From contig JAGXHZ010000019.1 of NCBI GenBank assembly GCA_024635855.1, forward strand, positions 1 through 10,178: a stretch of DNA of 10,178 bases, written 5' to 3'. The position numbers and the translations under genes were made by a program. The notes below the pieces were generated by a model. The model was not told where the DNA came from and made no database searches. It saw only the letters and a list, made by a program, of their open reading frames with translations. Source of the DNA: Sulfuricurvum sp. GTDB lineage: Bacteria; Campylobacterota; Campylobacteria; Campylobacterales; Sulfurimonadaceae. Below, piece by piece: positions 1-5,697 of the stretch; position 1 is the first letter of the stretch, and the number at the start of each line of letters is the position of its first letter.

Positions 1-1
1 A

Positions 2-52
2 TTTACCTAATGCCTGGGCAATATCGCTGTCTATCATCTCTTCGGGTGTTGC
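2..52 (-). other. Out-of-frame continuation of the thioredoxin lipoprotein C-terminus
   Basis: Seventeen open codons on the minus strand, read from 52 down to 2, encode ATPEEMIDSDIAQALGK and remain open at the window edge. The peptide looks like the natural end of this thioredoxin family, in which the strand containing THY is followed by a glycine, ATPEEM and an acidic amphipathic helix. Adding one G to the GGG run at 54-52 (minus-strand reading) joins it directly to HYSG. This segment is therefore read as coding sequence displaced by a one-base deletion, real or technical. Confidence 0.65.
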
Positions 53-546
53 CCTGAATAGTGTGTGATGTATTGACCATTTTTATATAAAACCATAAGT
101 GGGATCGGAAATTGTTGCCCAACGCCTATGGTTGATGCTATGGCACGTGCGAGATCTTGATTTTGAGCTTTGTTGGAAATGAGATATTGTCCGCCGTATT
201 TTTCTTTGAATTTTTCCAGATCATTATTAGAGACATCATCTTCGATAGTTAGACCCATAATGATCAAATCATCGCCATATTTTTTTTGTAAATTACCTAA
301 ATGACGTACTTCTGCACGGCAAGGCGGACACCATGTAGCAAAAATATCAAAAAGTACAACTTTGTCATCACTGTCACTGAGGGTGAAATTGGTCCCTTTT
401 TTTTCAACACTGTACGATTTTCCTTGAGTGTCGAGCAGATTGAAAGTGGCAGTAGATACCATTGATTCTTCGGGCGAGTTGTCACCGCATCCGGTAAAGA
501 GCAGCATGGCAGAAACTAAAGAGATATAAAAAGTGGATAAACGCAT
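34..546 (-). CDS. TlpA/ResA-like thioredoxin-fold lipoprotein, C-terminus frameshifted
   Basis: Predicted membrane-anchored thiol-disulfide oxidoreductase acting outside the cytoplasm (reduction of periplasmic or c-type cytochrome cysteines is the usual TlpA/ResA role; the exact partner is unknown). The chosen ATG (544-546) gives 170 residues that begin with a lipoprotein signal: R2, a hydrophobic stretch and a lipobox LFTGC ending at C20. The active site WCPPC is at 72-76 after the strand VVLFDIFAT, and the cis-proline is probably P149 in FPIP. An AAAGG Shine-Dalgarno precedes this ATG. A longer frame back to 657 would bury the signal peptide and run into the divergent neighbour, so I rejected it. 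The C-terminus looks wrong: after HYSG it reads QHPKR and stops. Another frame continues as ATPEEMIDSDIAQALGK to the window edge. The gene is therefore probably frameshifted at 52-54 or carries a sequencing error. The fold assignment is firm; the substrate is not known. Confidence 0.88.
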   Translation of the reverse strand: MRLSTFYISLVSAMLLFTGCGDNSPEESMVSTATFNLLDTQGKSYSVEKKGTNFTLSDSDDKVVLFDIFATWCPPCRAEVRHLGNLQKKYGDDLIIMGLTIEDDVSNNDLEKFKEKYGGQYLISNKAQNQDLARAIASTIGVGQQFPIPLMVLYKNGQYITHYSGQHPKR

Positions 547-572
547 GGATAACCTTTGTAAATTGGCTAGAA

Positions 573-578
573 TATGAT
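573..578 (+). promoter_or_regulatory. Predicted -10 box for the cyclo-ligase/rny operon
   Basis: TATGAT lies 24 bases before the GTG start at 603, in the 56-base divergent gap. TTATAT at 581-586 is an alternative. The position would give a short leader holding the AAAAAGG ribosome binding site at 589-595. The call rests on hexamer similarity only. Confidence 0.35.
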
Positions 579-579
579 G

Positions 580-585
580 ATTATA
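580..585 (-). promoter_or_regulatory. Predicted -10 box for the thioredoxin lipoprotein gene
   Basis: The minus strand reads TATAAT, a perfect sigma-70 -10 hexamer, 34 bases upstream of the ATG at 546. This would give a leader of about 27 bases that includes AAAGG six bases before the start. No convincing -35 is seen, as is usual in Campylobacterota. It overlaps the region used by the divergent folate gene. Confidence 0.5.
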
Positions 586-602
586 TCGAAAAAGGTTTAG
601 AA

Positions 603-1241
603 GTGACCAAAAATGATTTTCGTGACCAATGTTTAAAACAACAGAGAAATCTTCCAAAAACTGGTAAAATGTATCGAGATTTCCGTGTTAATCAGTATCT
701 TTTAAAATTTTTACGTCATCACAAAGCGAAGCGAATTTTATTTTATTGGCCTTTTGGTTTTGAAGTGGACATTCGTCGTACTATTTTTGAGTTACGCTCA
801 AAAAAGTCATTATATTTACCGTTTATGGATGACGTCAGTTTCAAAATGGTACCATTAAGGTTGCCGTTGGAACGTAAAGCCTTCGGGATTCATGAGCCAC
901 GGATTTCTAACTTAAATATAAAATTAATTGATATTGCTATTGTCCCCGTCGTGGGTGTGGATGGAGCCGGACGCCGAATTGGTTTTGGCAAAGGTATGTA
1001 TGATCGTTTTTTTCCCACACTGAAACGCAAACCGTTAACAATTTTTGTACAGTCATGTGTTTGCTATACTGCATTACCGCTGTGTGATGATTATGATATA
1101 CAAGGTGATTTACTGATCACACCTGATGGGGTGCGTAGAATGAAGGATTTTCATGTTAAACAGCCTGCTCGTAGGCAGTGGCATAGCCACTTTAAGCGGG
1201 ATAGTCGGATTTTTAATTTCAAGAAAAATATCACTTTCTAG
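603..1241 (+). CDS. 5-formyltetrahydrofolate cyclo-ligase (5,10-methenyl-THF synthetase)
   Basis: Cytoplasmic enzyme of folate one-carbon metabolism, which converts 5-formyl-THF and ATP to 5,10-methenyl-THF. Family marks seen: FYWPFGFEVD at 47-56 with the conserved glutamate E54, LPLERKAFGIHEP at 87-99, the glycine-rich signature IGFGKGMYDRF at 126-136 preceded by PVVGVDG at 115-121, and a late ITPDG at 172-176 near where family members usually end. The GTG start at 603 is supported by AAAAAGG seven bases upstream and places the N-terminal helix correctly. The protein is 212 residues, with about 36 basic, low-complexity residues after ITPDG. That tail is encoded inside the start of the next gene in another frame and is probably not conserved. 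It may reflect a lost stop codon or a one-base indel near the GGGG at 1128-1131. The first gene of a two-gene operon with rny. Confidence 0.9.
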   Translation: MTKNDFRDQCLKQQRNLPKTGKMYRDFRVNQYLLKFLRHHKAKRILFYWPFGFEVDIRRTIFELRSKKSLYLPFMDDVSFKMVPLRLPLERKAFGIHEPRISNLNIKLIDIAIVPVVGVDGAGRRIGFGKGMYDRFFPTLKRKPLTIFVQSCVCYTALPLCDDYDIQGDLLITPDGVRRMKDFHVKQPARRQWHSHFKRDSRIFNFKKNITF

Positions 1242-2724
1242 TTTCGAACATTATGAAACGCAAGCGCGTGCAAAAGCAAATGCCATAGAGTCGGAAGCGC
1301 AAAATTTACTCTTACGTGCAACGTCAAGATCGAATGAGATTGAAAAAGAAGCGATTCGTAAATATGACGAAGTATACAGCCGTGCCAAGAGTGATTTGAG
1401 TATCCAAGAAGCACATGTGCTTCAGTTGCAAAGTGATTTTGAGGCTTTTCGTCTGACTGAGTCGAGTGCGATAAATACTTTACGTAGCGGAATCGAAAAT
1501 ACGCGATTGAATCTGGAACGAAGTGAGCGTGCTTTAGAGAAATTAAAAGAAGAATATCACCAAAAAACACAACAAGTTACTTCGGTATTAGAGGGGCGTT
1601 GTGCTCTATCGGTACAAGAAGCCAAAGCGTTATTGCTCGATCAAGTGCGTAATGATTCCCGATTAGAATTGGGACGATTAACACGTCAACTTGAAGAACA
1701 AACAAAAGATCAGCTCAAGCGCAAAGCCGATTATATTTTGGGACAAGCGACATCACGATTTGCGGGTGAATTTGCCTCAGAACGGCTTATTAGTGTGATC
1801 CATCTGGAAAGCGATGAGCTAAAAGGGCGCATTATCGGTAAAGAAGGGCGCAATATCAAAGCCATAGAAATGGTAACGGGCGTTGATATTATCATTGATG
1901 AAACGCCTAATACGATTGTCGTAAGTTCATTTAATCTTTATCGTCGTGCGATTGCTACGAAAACAATTGGGCTTCTGGTTGAAGATGGACGGATTCAGCC
2001 GGCTCGTATTGAGGAAATTTACCAAAAAGTTGTCGATGAATTTGAAGAAGGAATTTTGCGTGAGGGTGAAGAGATCGTTTTTGATTTAGGGCTTGGTGTT
2101 ATGCATCCGGAGCTTTGTCGATTGATAGGACGGCTTCGTTATCGTGCAAGTTATGGACAAAACGCTTTGGCTCATACGCTTGAAGTAGCACATTTGGCAG
2201 GATTAATGGCGTCAGAAATGGGTGGGGATGTCCGTCTCGCCAAACGAGCAGGATTGCTTCATGATATTGGCAAATCGCTGACTCAAGAGAGTGCAGGGGG
2301 AAATCATGTTGATTTGGGCGTAGAAGTATGCCGACGTCTTGGTGAAGATCCTGTCGTGATTAACGCCATTTATGCTCATCATGGTCAAGAAGAGATAAAA
2401 AGTGTCGAATGTGCGTGTGTGTGTGCGGCAGATAGCCTCTCCGCAGCACGTCCGGGTGCGCGGCGTGAAGTGTTGGAAAGTTTTTTACGACGAGTGAGTG
2501 AAATCGAAGAAATAGCAACGGCGAAATACGGTGTTAAACAAGCGTATGCCATCAATGCGGGGCGTGAAGTGCGTGTTATTGTCAATGCACAGAGTATCAG
2601 TGATGATGAGAGTGCATTGCTAGCACGAGAAATTGCGGATGAAATTACGCAAAAAGTACAGTTTCCAGGTGAGATAAAAGTGAATGTCATCCGAGAGAGT
2701 CGTATGATAGAGTTCGCACGATAA
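1153..2724 (+). CDS. rny: Ribonuclease Y (membrane-anchored endoribonuclease, KH and HD domains)
   Basis: Endoribonuclease that starts mRNA decay from the inner face of the cytoplasmic membrane. The 523-residue length is normal for the family. Domain order: one N-terminal membrane segment (about 4-23), a long charged coiled coil (about 30-195), a KH RNA-binding domain with the GKEG loop at 229-232 (IIGKEGRN), and an HD phosphohydrolase domain with H341, the H370-D371 metal pair, H385 and H409/H410. It then has the family-typical DSLSAARPGARRE (427-439) and the conserved C-terminal GEIKVNVIRE. The ATG at 1153 is preceded by AAGGA (1143-1147) at good spacing and yields the membrane anchor, so it is well supported despite the 89-base overlap with the cyclo-ligase. 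An unusual C-x-C-x-C (C420, C422, C424) lies just before D427. Identification is secure. Confidence 0.97.
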   Translation: MLNSLLVGSGIATLSGIVGFLISRKISLSSFEHYETQARAKANAIESEAQNLLLRATSRSNEIEKEAIRKYDEVYSRAKSDLSIQEAHVLQLQSDFEAFRLTESSAINTLRSGIENTRLNLERSERALEKLKEEYHQKTQQVTSVLEGRCALSVQEAKALLLDQVRNDSRLELGRLTRQLEEQTKDQLKRKADYILGQATSRFAGEFASERLISVIHLESDELKGRIIGKEGRNIKAIEMVTGVDIIIDETPNTIVVSSFNLYRRAIATKTIGLLVEDGRIQPARIEEIYQKVVDEFEEGILREGEEIVFDLGLGVMHPELCRLIGRLRYRASYGQNALAHTLEVAHLAGLMASEMGGDVRLAKRAGLLHDIGKSLTQESAGGNHVDLGVEVCRRLGEDPVVINAIYAHHGQEEIKSVECACVCAADSLSAARPGARREVLESFLRRVSEIEEIATAKYGVKQAYAINAGREVRVIVNAQSISDDESALLAREIADEITQKVQFPGEIKVNVIRESRMIEFAR

Positions 2725-2777
2725 ATATCGTTTTAGTTCAATTTATTTAAAAATATTATAACGATGTGATAGAAAAG

Positions 2778-2786
2778 TGCTATGAT
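2778..2786 (+). promoter_or_regulatory. Extended -10 promoter upstream of the CZB gene
   Basis: TGCTATGAT matches an extended -10 (TGn plus TATGAT) 55 bases before the ATG at 2842, in an AT-rich 117-base gap. No strong terminator follows rny: only a weak ATCGTT...AACGAT pairing with a long loop is seen. Some read-through from rny is therefore possible. An AAGG-type ribosome binding site sits at about 2827-2830. Confidence 0.45.
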
Positions 2787-2841
2787 TTTTTAACTAATTA
2801 AACAGACTCGATAGATTGAACGTAAAAAGGAAAATTATACT

Positions 2842-3294
2842 ATGACTAAAGAAGATACATTATCCCATCTAAGAAATGCAAAGAAAGCACATATCACTTG
2901 GGTTCAGCGTGCGCACGCTCTTATTGAGGGATTACCCATTGAGAAAGAACAAGTTCCTGTTGGATGCACGGAGTGTAAGTTTGGTTTGTGGTTTTATGGA
3001 GAGGGTCAAGGGCTTGGGATGATTCCGAATATGGATTGTCTTAAAGAGATTGAAAAGTTTCATTTTGAACTTCATGAAGTTTATATGAAAATTTTTAAAA
3101 TATATTTCAGCGATGAAGATCGTTCGCTTTTTTCCAAGTTTTTTGGTATGCGTAAAAAAGTAACGCCTCAAAATCAAGAAGCAGCCAAAGCGTATTATGA
3201 TGAACTCAAAGCAGTGTCTGTCAAATTAATTGAGGGTATTGATCGCTTGGAGCGACGGATCTTTGCTCTTCCAGAGGGAAAATTTTCCATATAA
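2842..3294 (+). CDS. Stand-alone CZB (chemoreceptor zinc-binding) domain protein
   Basis: A 150-residue soluble protein with no signal peptide or membrane segment, consisting of one CZB-type helical domain plus a C-terminal helix. The predicted three-His/one-Cys zinc site is visible: H17 in HITW, C45 in CKFGLW (45-50), and H74 and H78 in FHFELH. CZB domains are known from chemoreceptors and diguanylate cyclases such as E. coli DgcZ, where they sense zinc or, in some chemoreceptors, oxidants such as hypochlorite through the zinc-bound cysteine. Here no output domain is fused, so it may work as a separate sensor or adaptor; this is inference. An additional cysteine pair partner, C42, and C66 are present. 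The ATG at 2842 has an upstream AAGG and the next in-frame ATG is at residue 60. It is convergent with a metal-efflux transporter gene with a one-base gap, which fits a link to zinc. Confidence 0.85.
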   Translation: MTKEDTLSHLRNAKKAHITWVQRAHALIEGLPIEKEQVPVGCTECKFGLWFYGEGQGLGMIPNMDCLKEIEKFHFELHEVYMKIFKIYFSDEDRSLFSKFFGMRKKVTPQNQEAAKAYYDELKAVSVKLIEGIDRLERRIFALPEGKFSI

Positions 3295-3295
3295 C

Positions 3296-4174
3296 TTAAT
3301 GCTCATCTTCTGAATCATCATACGGATCAAGATGAATAAGGGGATGAACATTATTGTCTGGAAAGCAATTTTTTAGTGCCAGTTCTATTTTGTCACCTAC
3401 TAGATGAGCATCGTATAAAGAGGTACTTATACTAAAAACGATGTGAACGCTAACATAGATATCAGAAGCAGAATGACGTGTAAGAAGATCGTGATGGGAA
3501 TTTATACCCATTTCGTTATCTAAAATAGCAATTATTTTTGTAACATCTTCGCTCGGCAGTGCGGCATCAAGCAGCATCATGATTCCGTCACGAATCAGAG
3601 GAAAGGCTGAATAGATCATATATACGCTGATACCTATCCCAAGCAAGGGGTCTATTAGAGTGTATTCGGTCAAGCTAATGATTACAAGAGAGACCAAAAC
3701 CGCTGCGTTGCTTAATAAGTCTGTTTTGTAGTGCAAAGCATCGGCTTTTATTACCATATTTCCCGTTTTTTTTGCCACTATGTTGAGAAAAATAACCAAT
3801 CCCGCTGTTATAACCATCGATCCAACCATAACCCATATAGAAAGACTTAGATGTTTAATCGGCTCATTTTGCACCATTTTTGAGATGGCTTCATAGAGAA
3901 TAAAAAGGGCAGAGAGACTGATGATCGTCCCTTCAATAACAGCAGCAAGAGGTTCAAGTTTACGCCGTCCGAAGTTGAAATGCTCATCGGGTTCTTTATC
4001 TGAATTGTGCAGAGCAAAATAGTTAAAGGAGGAGACAACCATATCAAGTAATGAATCGACGGCTGAGGCTAATACGGCAACGGAACCGCTGATAATACCG
4101 ACAGTGAGTTTAAAGGCTACGAGAACGAATGCAACGGTGCTGGAGATGAGAGTGGCTTTTTTTTCTATACGCAT
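3296..4174 (-). CDS. Cation diffusion facilitator family metal efflux transporter (FieF-like)
   Basis: Inner-membrane proton-coupled antiporter exporting divalent metal (zinc or iron most likely). The 292-residue length matches FieF (about 300). There are six hydrophobic segments between about 10 and 195, followed by a cytoplasmic ferredoxin-like domain. The transport site is the four-residue set D40, D44 (DSLLD) and H148, D152 (HYKTD), the D-D/H-D arrangement of FieF-type proteins. The C-terminal domain carries the usual HHDLLTRHS (227-235), VSVHIVF, AHLVGDKIE and IHLDP (280-284) elements. The acidic/His end (DDSEDEH) may bind metal. The ATG at 4174 has no clear Shine-Dalgarno, and a TAAAAT box just upstream suggests a very short or absent leader. 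The gene ends one base from the convergent CZB gene. Substrate is not decidable from sequence alone. Confidence 0.93.
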   Translation of the reverse strand: MRIEKKATLISSTVAFVLVAFKLTVGIISGSVAVLASAVDSLLDMVVSSFNYFALHNSDKEPDEHFNFGRRKLEPLAAVIEGTIISLSALFILYEAISKMVQNEPIKHLSLSIWVMVGSMVITAGLVIFLNIVAKKTGNMVIKADALHYKTDLLSNAAVLVSLVIISLTEYTLIDPLLGIGISVYMIYSAFPLIRDGIMMLLDAALPSEDVTKIIAILDNEMGINSHHDLLTRHSASDIYVSVHIVFSISTSLYDAHLVGDKIELALKNCFPDNNVHPLIHLDPYDDSEDEH

Positions 4175-4181
4175 GAGGGGG

Positions 4182-4205
4182 ATTTTAGCCTAATATTGCT
4201 AAAAT
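4182..4205. promoter_or_regulatory. Divergent promoter with perfect 8-bp dyad (transporter / cmoB)
   Basis: The arms ATTTTAGC (4182-4189) and GCTAAAAT (4198-4205) are perfect inverted repeats around an 8-base centre. Each arm supplies a TAAAAT -10-like hexamer on its strand: plus 4200-4205, preceded by TGC (extended -10) and 29 bases before cmoB; minus 4187-4182, only about 8 bases before the transporter ATG. The element is therefore a back-to-back promoter and could also be a palindromic operator. Confidence 0.5.
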
Positions 4206-4233
4206 TATCTCTTTTAGAATTGGGGAATAGAGT

Positions 4234-5127
4234 ATGGATTTATCAGCCGTTCGCGCGGAGCGTGAGAAGTGGATGACATGGAAAAATATTGCACCGCTTC
4301 GGTGTGCATTAAGCGATCTTCCTCTTCTTAAGGCTACGGTTGTTTTGGGAGATACGGTTACCCTTCAAAGTGAAGAACCTATTGATCTGTTAGCATTGGA
4401 AAACGTTGCTCGTCTTATGATGCCGTGGCGTAAAGGGCCGTTTGATCTTTTTGGTCTTTTTATCGATACCGAATGGAAAAGTGATCAAAAATACAATTTT
4501 TTACGTCCCTATTTTAATTTAAAGGGTAAAAAAGTTGGCGATATCGGATGCAATAACGGTTATTATATGTTTCGTTTTCTGGAAGATTCTCCCGCAAAAG
4601 TAGTAGGATTTGACCCGTCGGCTCTTTTTAACTCCCAGTTTGATTTGATTAACCATTTTGTACAAAGCGATATCGTATATGAATTGCTTGGTGTTGAGCA
4701 TTTGCCGTTTTATGAAGAAAAATTTGATGTGCTTTTTTGTCTTGGTGTTTTGTACCATCGCAGTGATCCTGTCGCAATGCTTAAGGCATTGCATGCCGGA
4801 TTGGAAAAAGATGGAGAGCTTTATCTTGATACCTTTATTATCGAAGGGGAAGAGCCGTATGCCCTTTGTCCGAGTGATGGATATTCGAAAATCAGTAATG
4901 TTTATTTTGTACCAACCCTTAAAGCATTGGAAAATTGGTGTACGAAAGCAGGCTTTAAAAGCTTTGAAGTATTAGGAACGGTGCTGACGACTTCGGACGA
5001 ACAACGTAAAACTTCGTGGATTGAATCTCAAAGCCTTGAAGATTTTCTCGATCCGGACGATAGTAGTAAAACGGTAGAGGGATACCCAGCACCAGTGCGA
5101 GGGTATGTCCGACTTAAGAAGGGGTAA
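4234..5127 (+). CDS. cmoB: tRNA U34 carboxymethyltransferase CmoB
   Basis: Transfers the carboxymethyl group of carboxy-S-adenosylmethionine to 5-hydroxyuridine at tRNA wobble position 34, making 5-oxyacetyl-uridine, which widens codon reading. The protein is 297 residues, slightly shorter than E. coli CmoB (323), and is a class I Rossmann methyltransferase with an N-terminal extension. Seen: MPWRKGPF (63-70) with K67, [11 protein letters not shown] (76-86) with W81 and K86, the SAM loop DIGCNNGYY (103-111), FDPS (126-129), [10 protein letters not shown] (170-179) and the closing [11 protein letters not shown] with R289. The spacing of K67, W81, K86, D127, Y174 and R289 agrees with the carboxy-SAM ligands I recall for the E. 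coli enzyme (K91, W105, K110, D152, Y200, R315), which argues for CmoB over a generic methyltransferase. CmoA, the maker of carboxy-SAM, is not in this window. First gene of a two-gene unit. Confidence 0.93.
   Translation: MDLSAVRAEREKWMTWKNIAPLRCALSDLPLLKATVVLGDTVTLQSEEPIDLLALENVARLMMPWRKGPFDLFGLFIDTEWKSDQKYNFLRPYFNLKGKKVGDIGCNNGYYMFRFLEDSPAKVVGFDPSALFNSQFDLINHFVQSDIVYELLGVEHLPFYEEKFDVLFCLGVLYHRSDPVAMLKALHAGLEKDGELYLDTFIIEGEEPYALCPSDGYSKISNVYFVPTLKALENWCTKAGFKSFEVLGTVLTTSDEQRKTSWIESQSLEDFLDPDDSSKTVEGYPAPVRGYVRLKKG
5116..5124 (+). promoter_or_regulatory. Ribosome binding site deciding the TTG start of the hotdog gene
   Basis: AAGAAGGGG at the end of cmoB lies five bases before the TTG at 5130. 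The first in-frame ATG, at 5169, has no such site upstream, so the TTG start is preferred. Confidence 0.6.
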
Positions 5128-5129
5128 CA

Positions 5130-5597
5130 TTGGCAACAGTAGAAGAAGATGAAAATAATTCATTGCAGATGGTGAATAACCAGCAAGACAGTTTGATAAC
5201 ACACGAAAAAGTAAACAGTGCTTTTAGCGGTGAGGTAGTGAAGCTTGAACGCGGAAGTGCAACAGTAGTGCTTGAAACTATTGAAGTCATGAGAGCGGAT
5301 GAACTGGGATTAGTGCATGGAGGGTTTATCTTTAGTGCGGCTGATTATGCGGCAATGGCAGCGGTAAATGAGCCTAATGTTGTTTTGGCGTCATCAAGCT
5401 GTTTGTTTTTATCCCCTGTACGCATAGGAGATAAAGTTACTTTTGAAGCCATAGAACATCAAAAAGAGGGGCGTAAACGTACCGTAAGTGTCAAAGGATA
5501 CGTTCATGAGATAAAAGTTTTTGAAGGTGATTTTAAAACGGTCATTACGGAGCGTCATATTCTCCGTCTTGATTTACTTAAAAATATCGAAGCATAA
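5130..5597 (+). CDS. Hotdog-fold protein, PaaI/FapR-like thioesterase family
   Basis: A 155-residue cytoplasmic protein with a single hotdog domain. The central helix region carries LVHGGFIFSAADYAAMAA (61-78), the HGG pattern typical of PaaI-type acyl-CoA thioesterases, where the backbone and nearby acidic residue (D72 here) support thioester hydrolysis. LSPVRIGDKVTFEA (94-107) is the matching second strand pair. The first 30 residues are acidic, Asn/Gln-rich and probably disordered. If translation started at ATG 5169, 13 of these would be lost without affecting the domain. The gene follows the cmoB stop after two bases with a strong ribosome binding site, so it is co-transcribed and probably translationally coupled. 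The substrate cannot be predicted, and FapR-like ligand binding without catalysis is an alternative. Confidence 0.82.
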   Translation: MATVEEDENNSLQMVNNQQDSLITHEKVNSAFSGEVVKLERGSATVVLETIEVMRADELGLVHGGFIFSAADYAAMAAVNEPNVVLASSSCLFLSPVRIGDKVTFEAIEHQKEGRKRTVSVKGYVHEIKVFEGDFKTVITERHILRLDLLKNIEA

Positions 5598-5612
5598 GAC
5601 ATTGATGTTACA

Positions 5613-5640
5613 CATTAAAACGAATACATCCGTTTTAATG
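5613..5640. terminator. Inverted repeat 1: 10-bp stem, 8-base loop, likely bidirectional terminator
   Basis: CATTAAAACG (5613-5622) and CGTTTTAATG (5631-5640) are perfect inverted repeats separated by AATACATC. The element lies 16 bases past the hotdog stop in a convergent gap. The stem itself holds a TTTT run on both strands, but no long T tract follows, so termination is probable rather than certain. Confidence 0.55.
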
Positions 5641-5660
5641 GCAGGGACAAATGTCCCTGC
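5641..5660. repeat. Inverted repeat 2: GC-rich 8-bp stem with tetraloop
   Basis: GCAGGGAC (5641-5648), AAAT, GTCCCTGC (5653-5660) form a perfect and very stable hairpin that starts directly after inverted repeat 1 with no spacer. No T tract follows on either strand, so it is not a textbook terminator alone. It may be a dispersed extragenic repeat or a 3'-end-stabilising hairpin. Confidence 0.6.
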
Positions 5661-5675
5661 AACCCCCTAAAGCTA

Positions 5676-5693
5676 CGAAAAATATATTTTTCG
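5676..5693. repeat. Inverted repeat 3: 18-bp perfect palindrome
   Basis: CGAAAAATATATTTTTCG is fully self-complementary and ends four bases before the stop codon of the minus-strand MBL gene (5698). Each strand reads a T5 run at the end of the second arm. It could act as the terminator element for either convergent transcript or be a protein-binding palindrome. Confidence 0.55.
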
Positions 5694-5697
5694 AGAT

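Noticed and set aside
547..657. Upstream extension of the thioredoxin lipoprotein frame to an ATG at 657
   Set aside because: It would put 37 residues before a clear lipoprotein signal and overlap the divergent cyclo-ligase start; the ATG at 546 has its own ribosome binding site.
1238..1570. Open frame antisense to the start of rny
   Set aside because: It lies opposite the coiled-coil region of a well-supported gene, with no recognisable domain and no ribosome binding site of note.
2385..2690. Open frame antisense to the HD domain of rny
   Set aside because: It is Ser/Thr/Ala/Arg-rich with no domain and is the expected by-product of coding bias on the other strand.
2725..2765. Terminator after rny (ATCGTT ... 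AACGAT)
   Set aside because: The pairing is only six bases with a loop of about 27 and lacks GC content; too weak to call.
4658..4975. Second plus-strand open frame inside cmoB
   Set aside because: It overlaps the SAM-binding core of cmoB in another frame, and its hydrophobic and basic composition looks like an out-of-frame shadow.
5130..5597. FapR-type transcription regulator
   Set aside because: The hotdog domain resembles the FapR ligand domain, but there is no N-terminal helix-turn-helix; the first 30 residues look disordered.
5641..5660. GC-rich hairpin as a classical Rho-independent terminator
   Set aside because: No T tract follows the stem on either strand, so I list it as a repeat rather than as a terminator.
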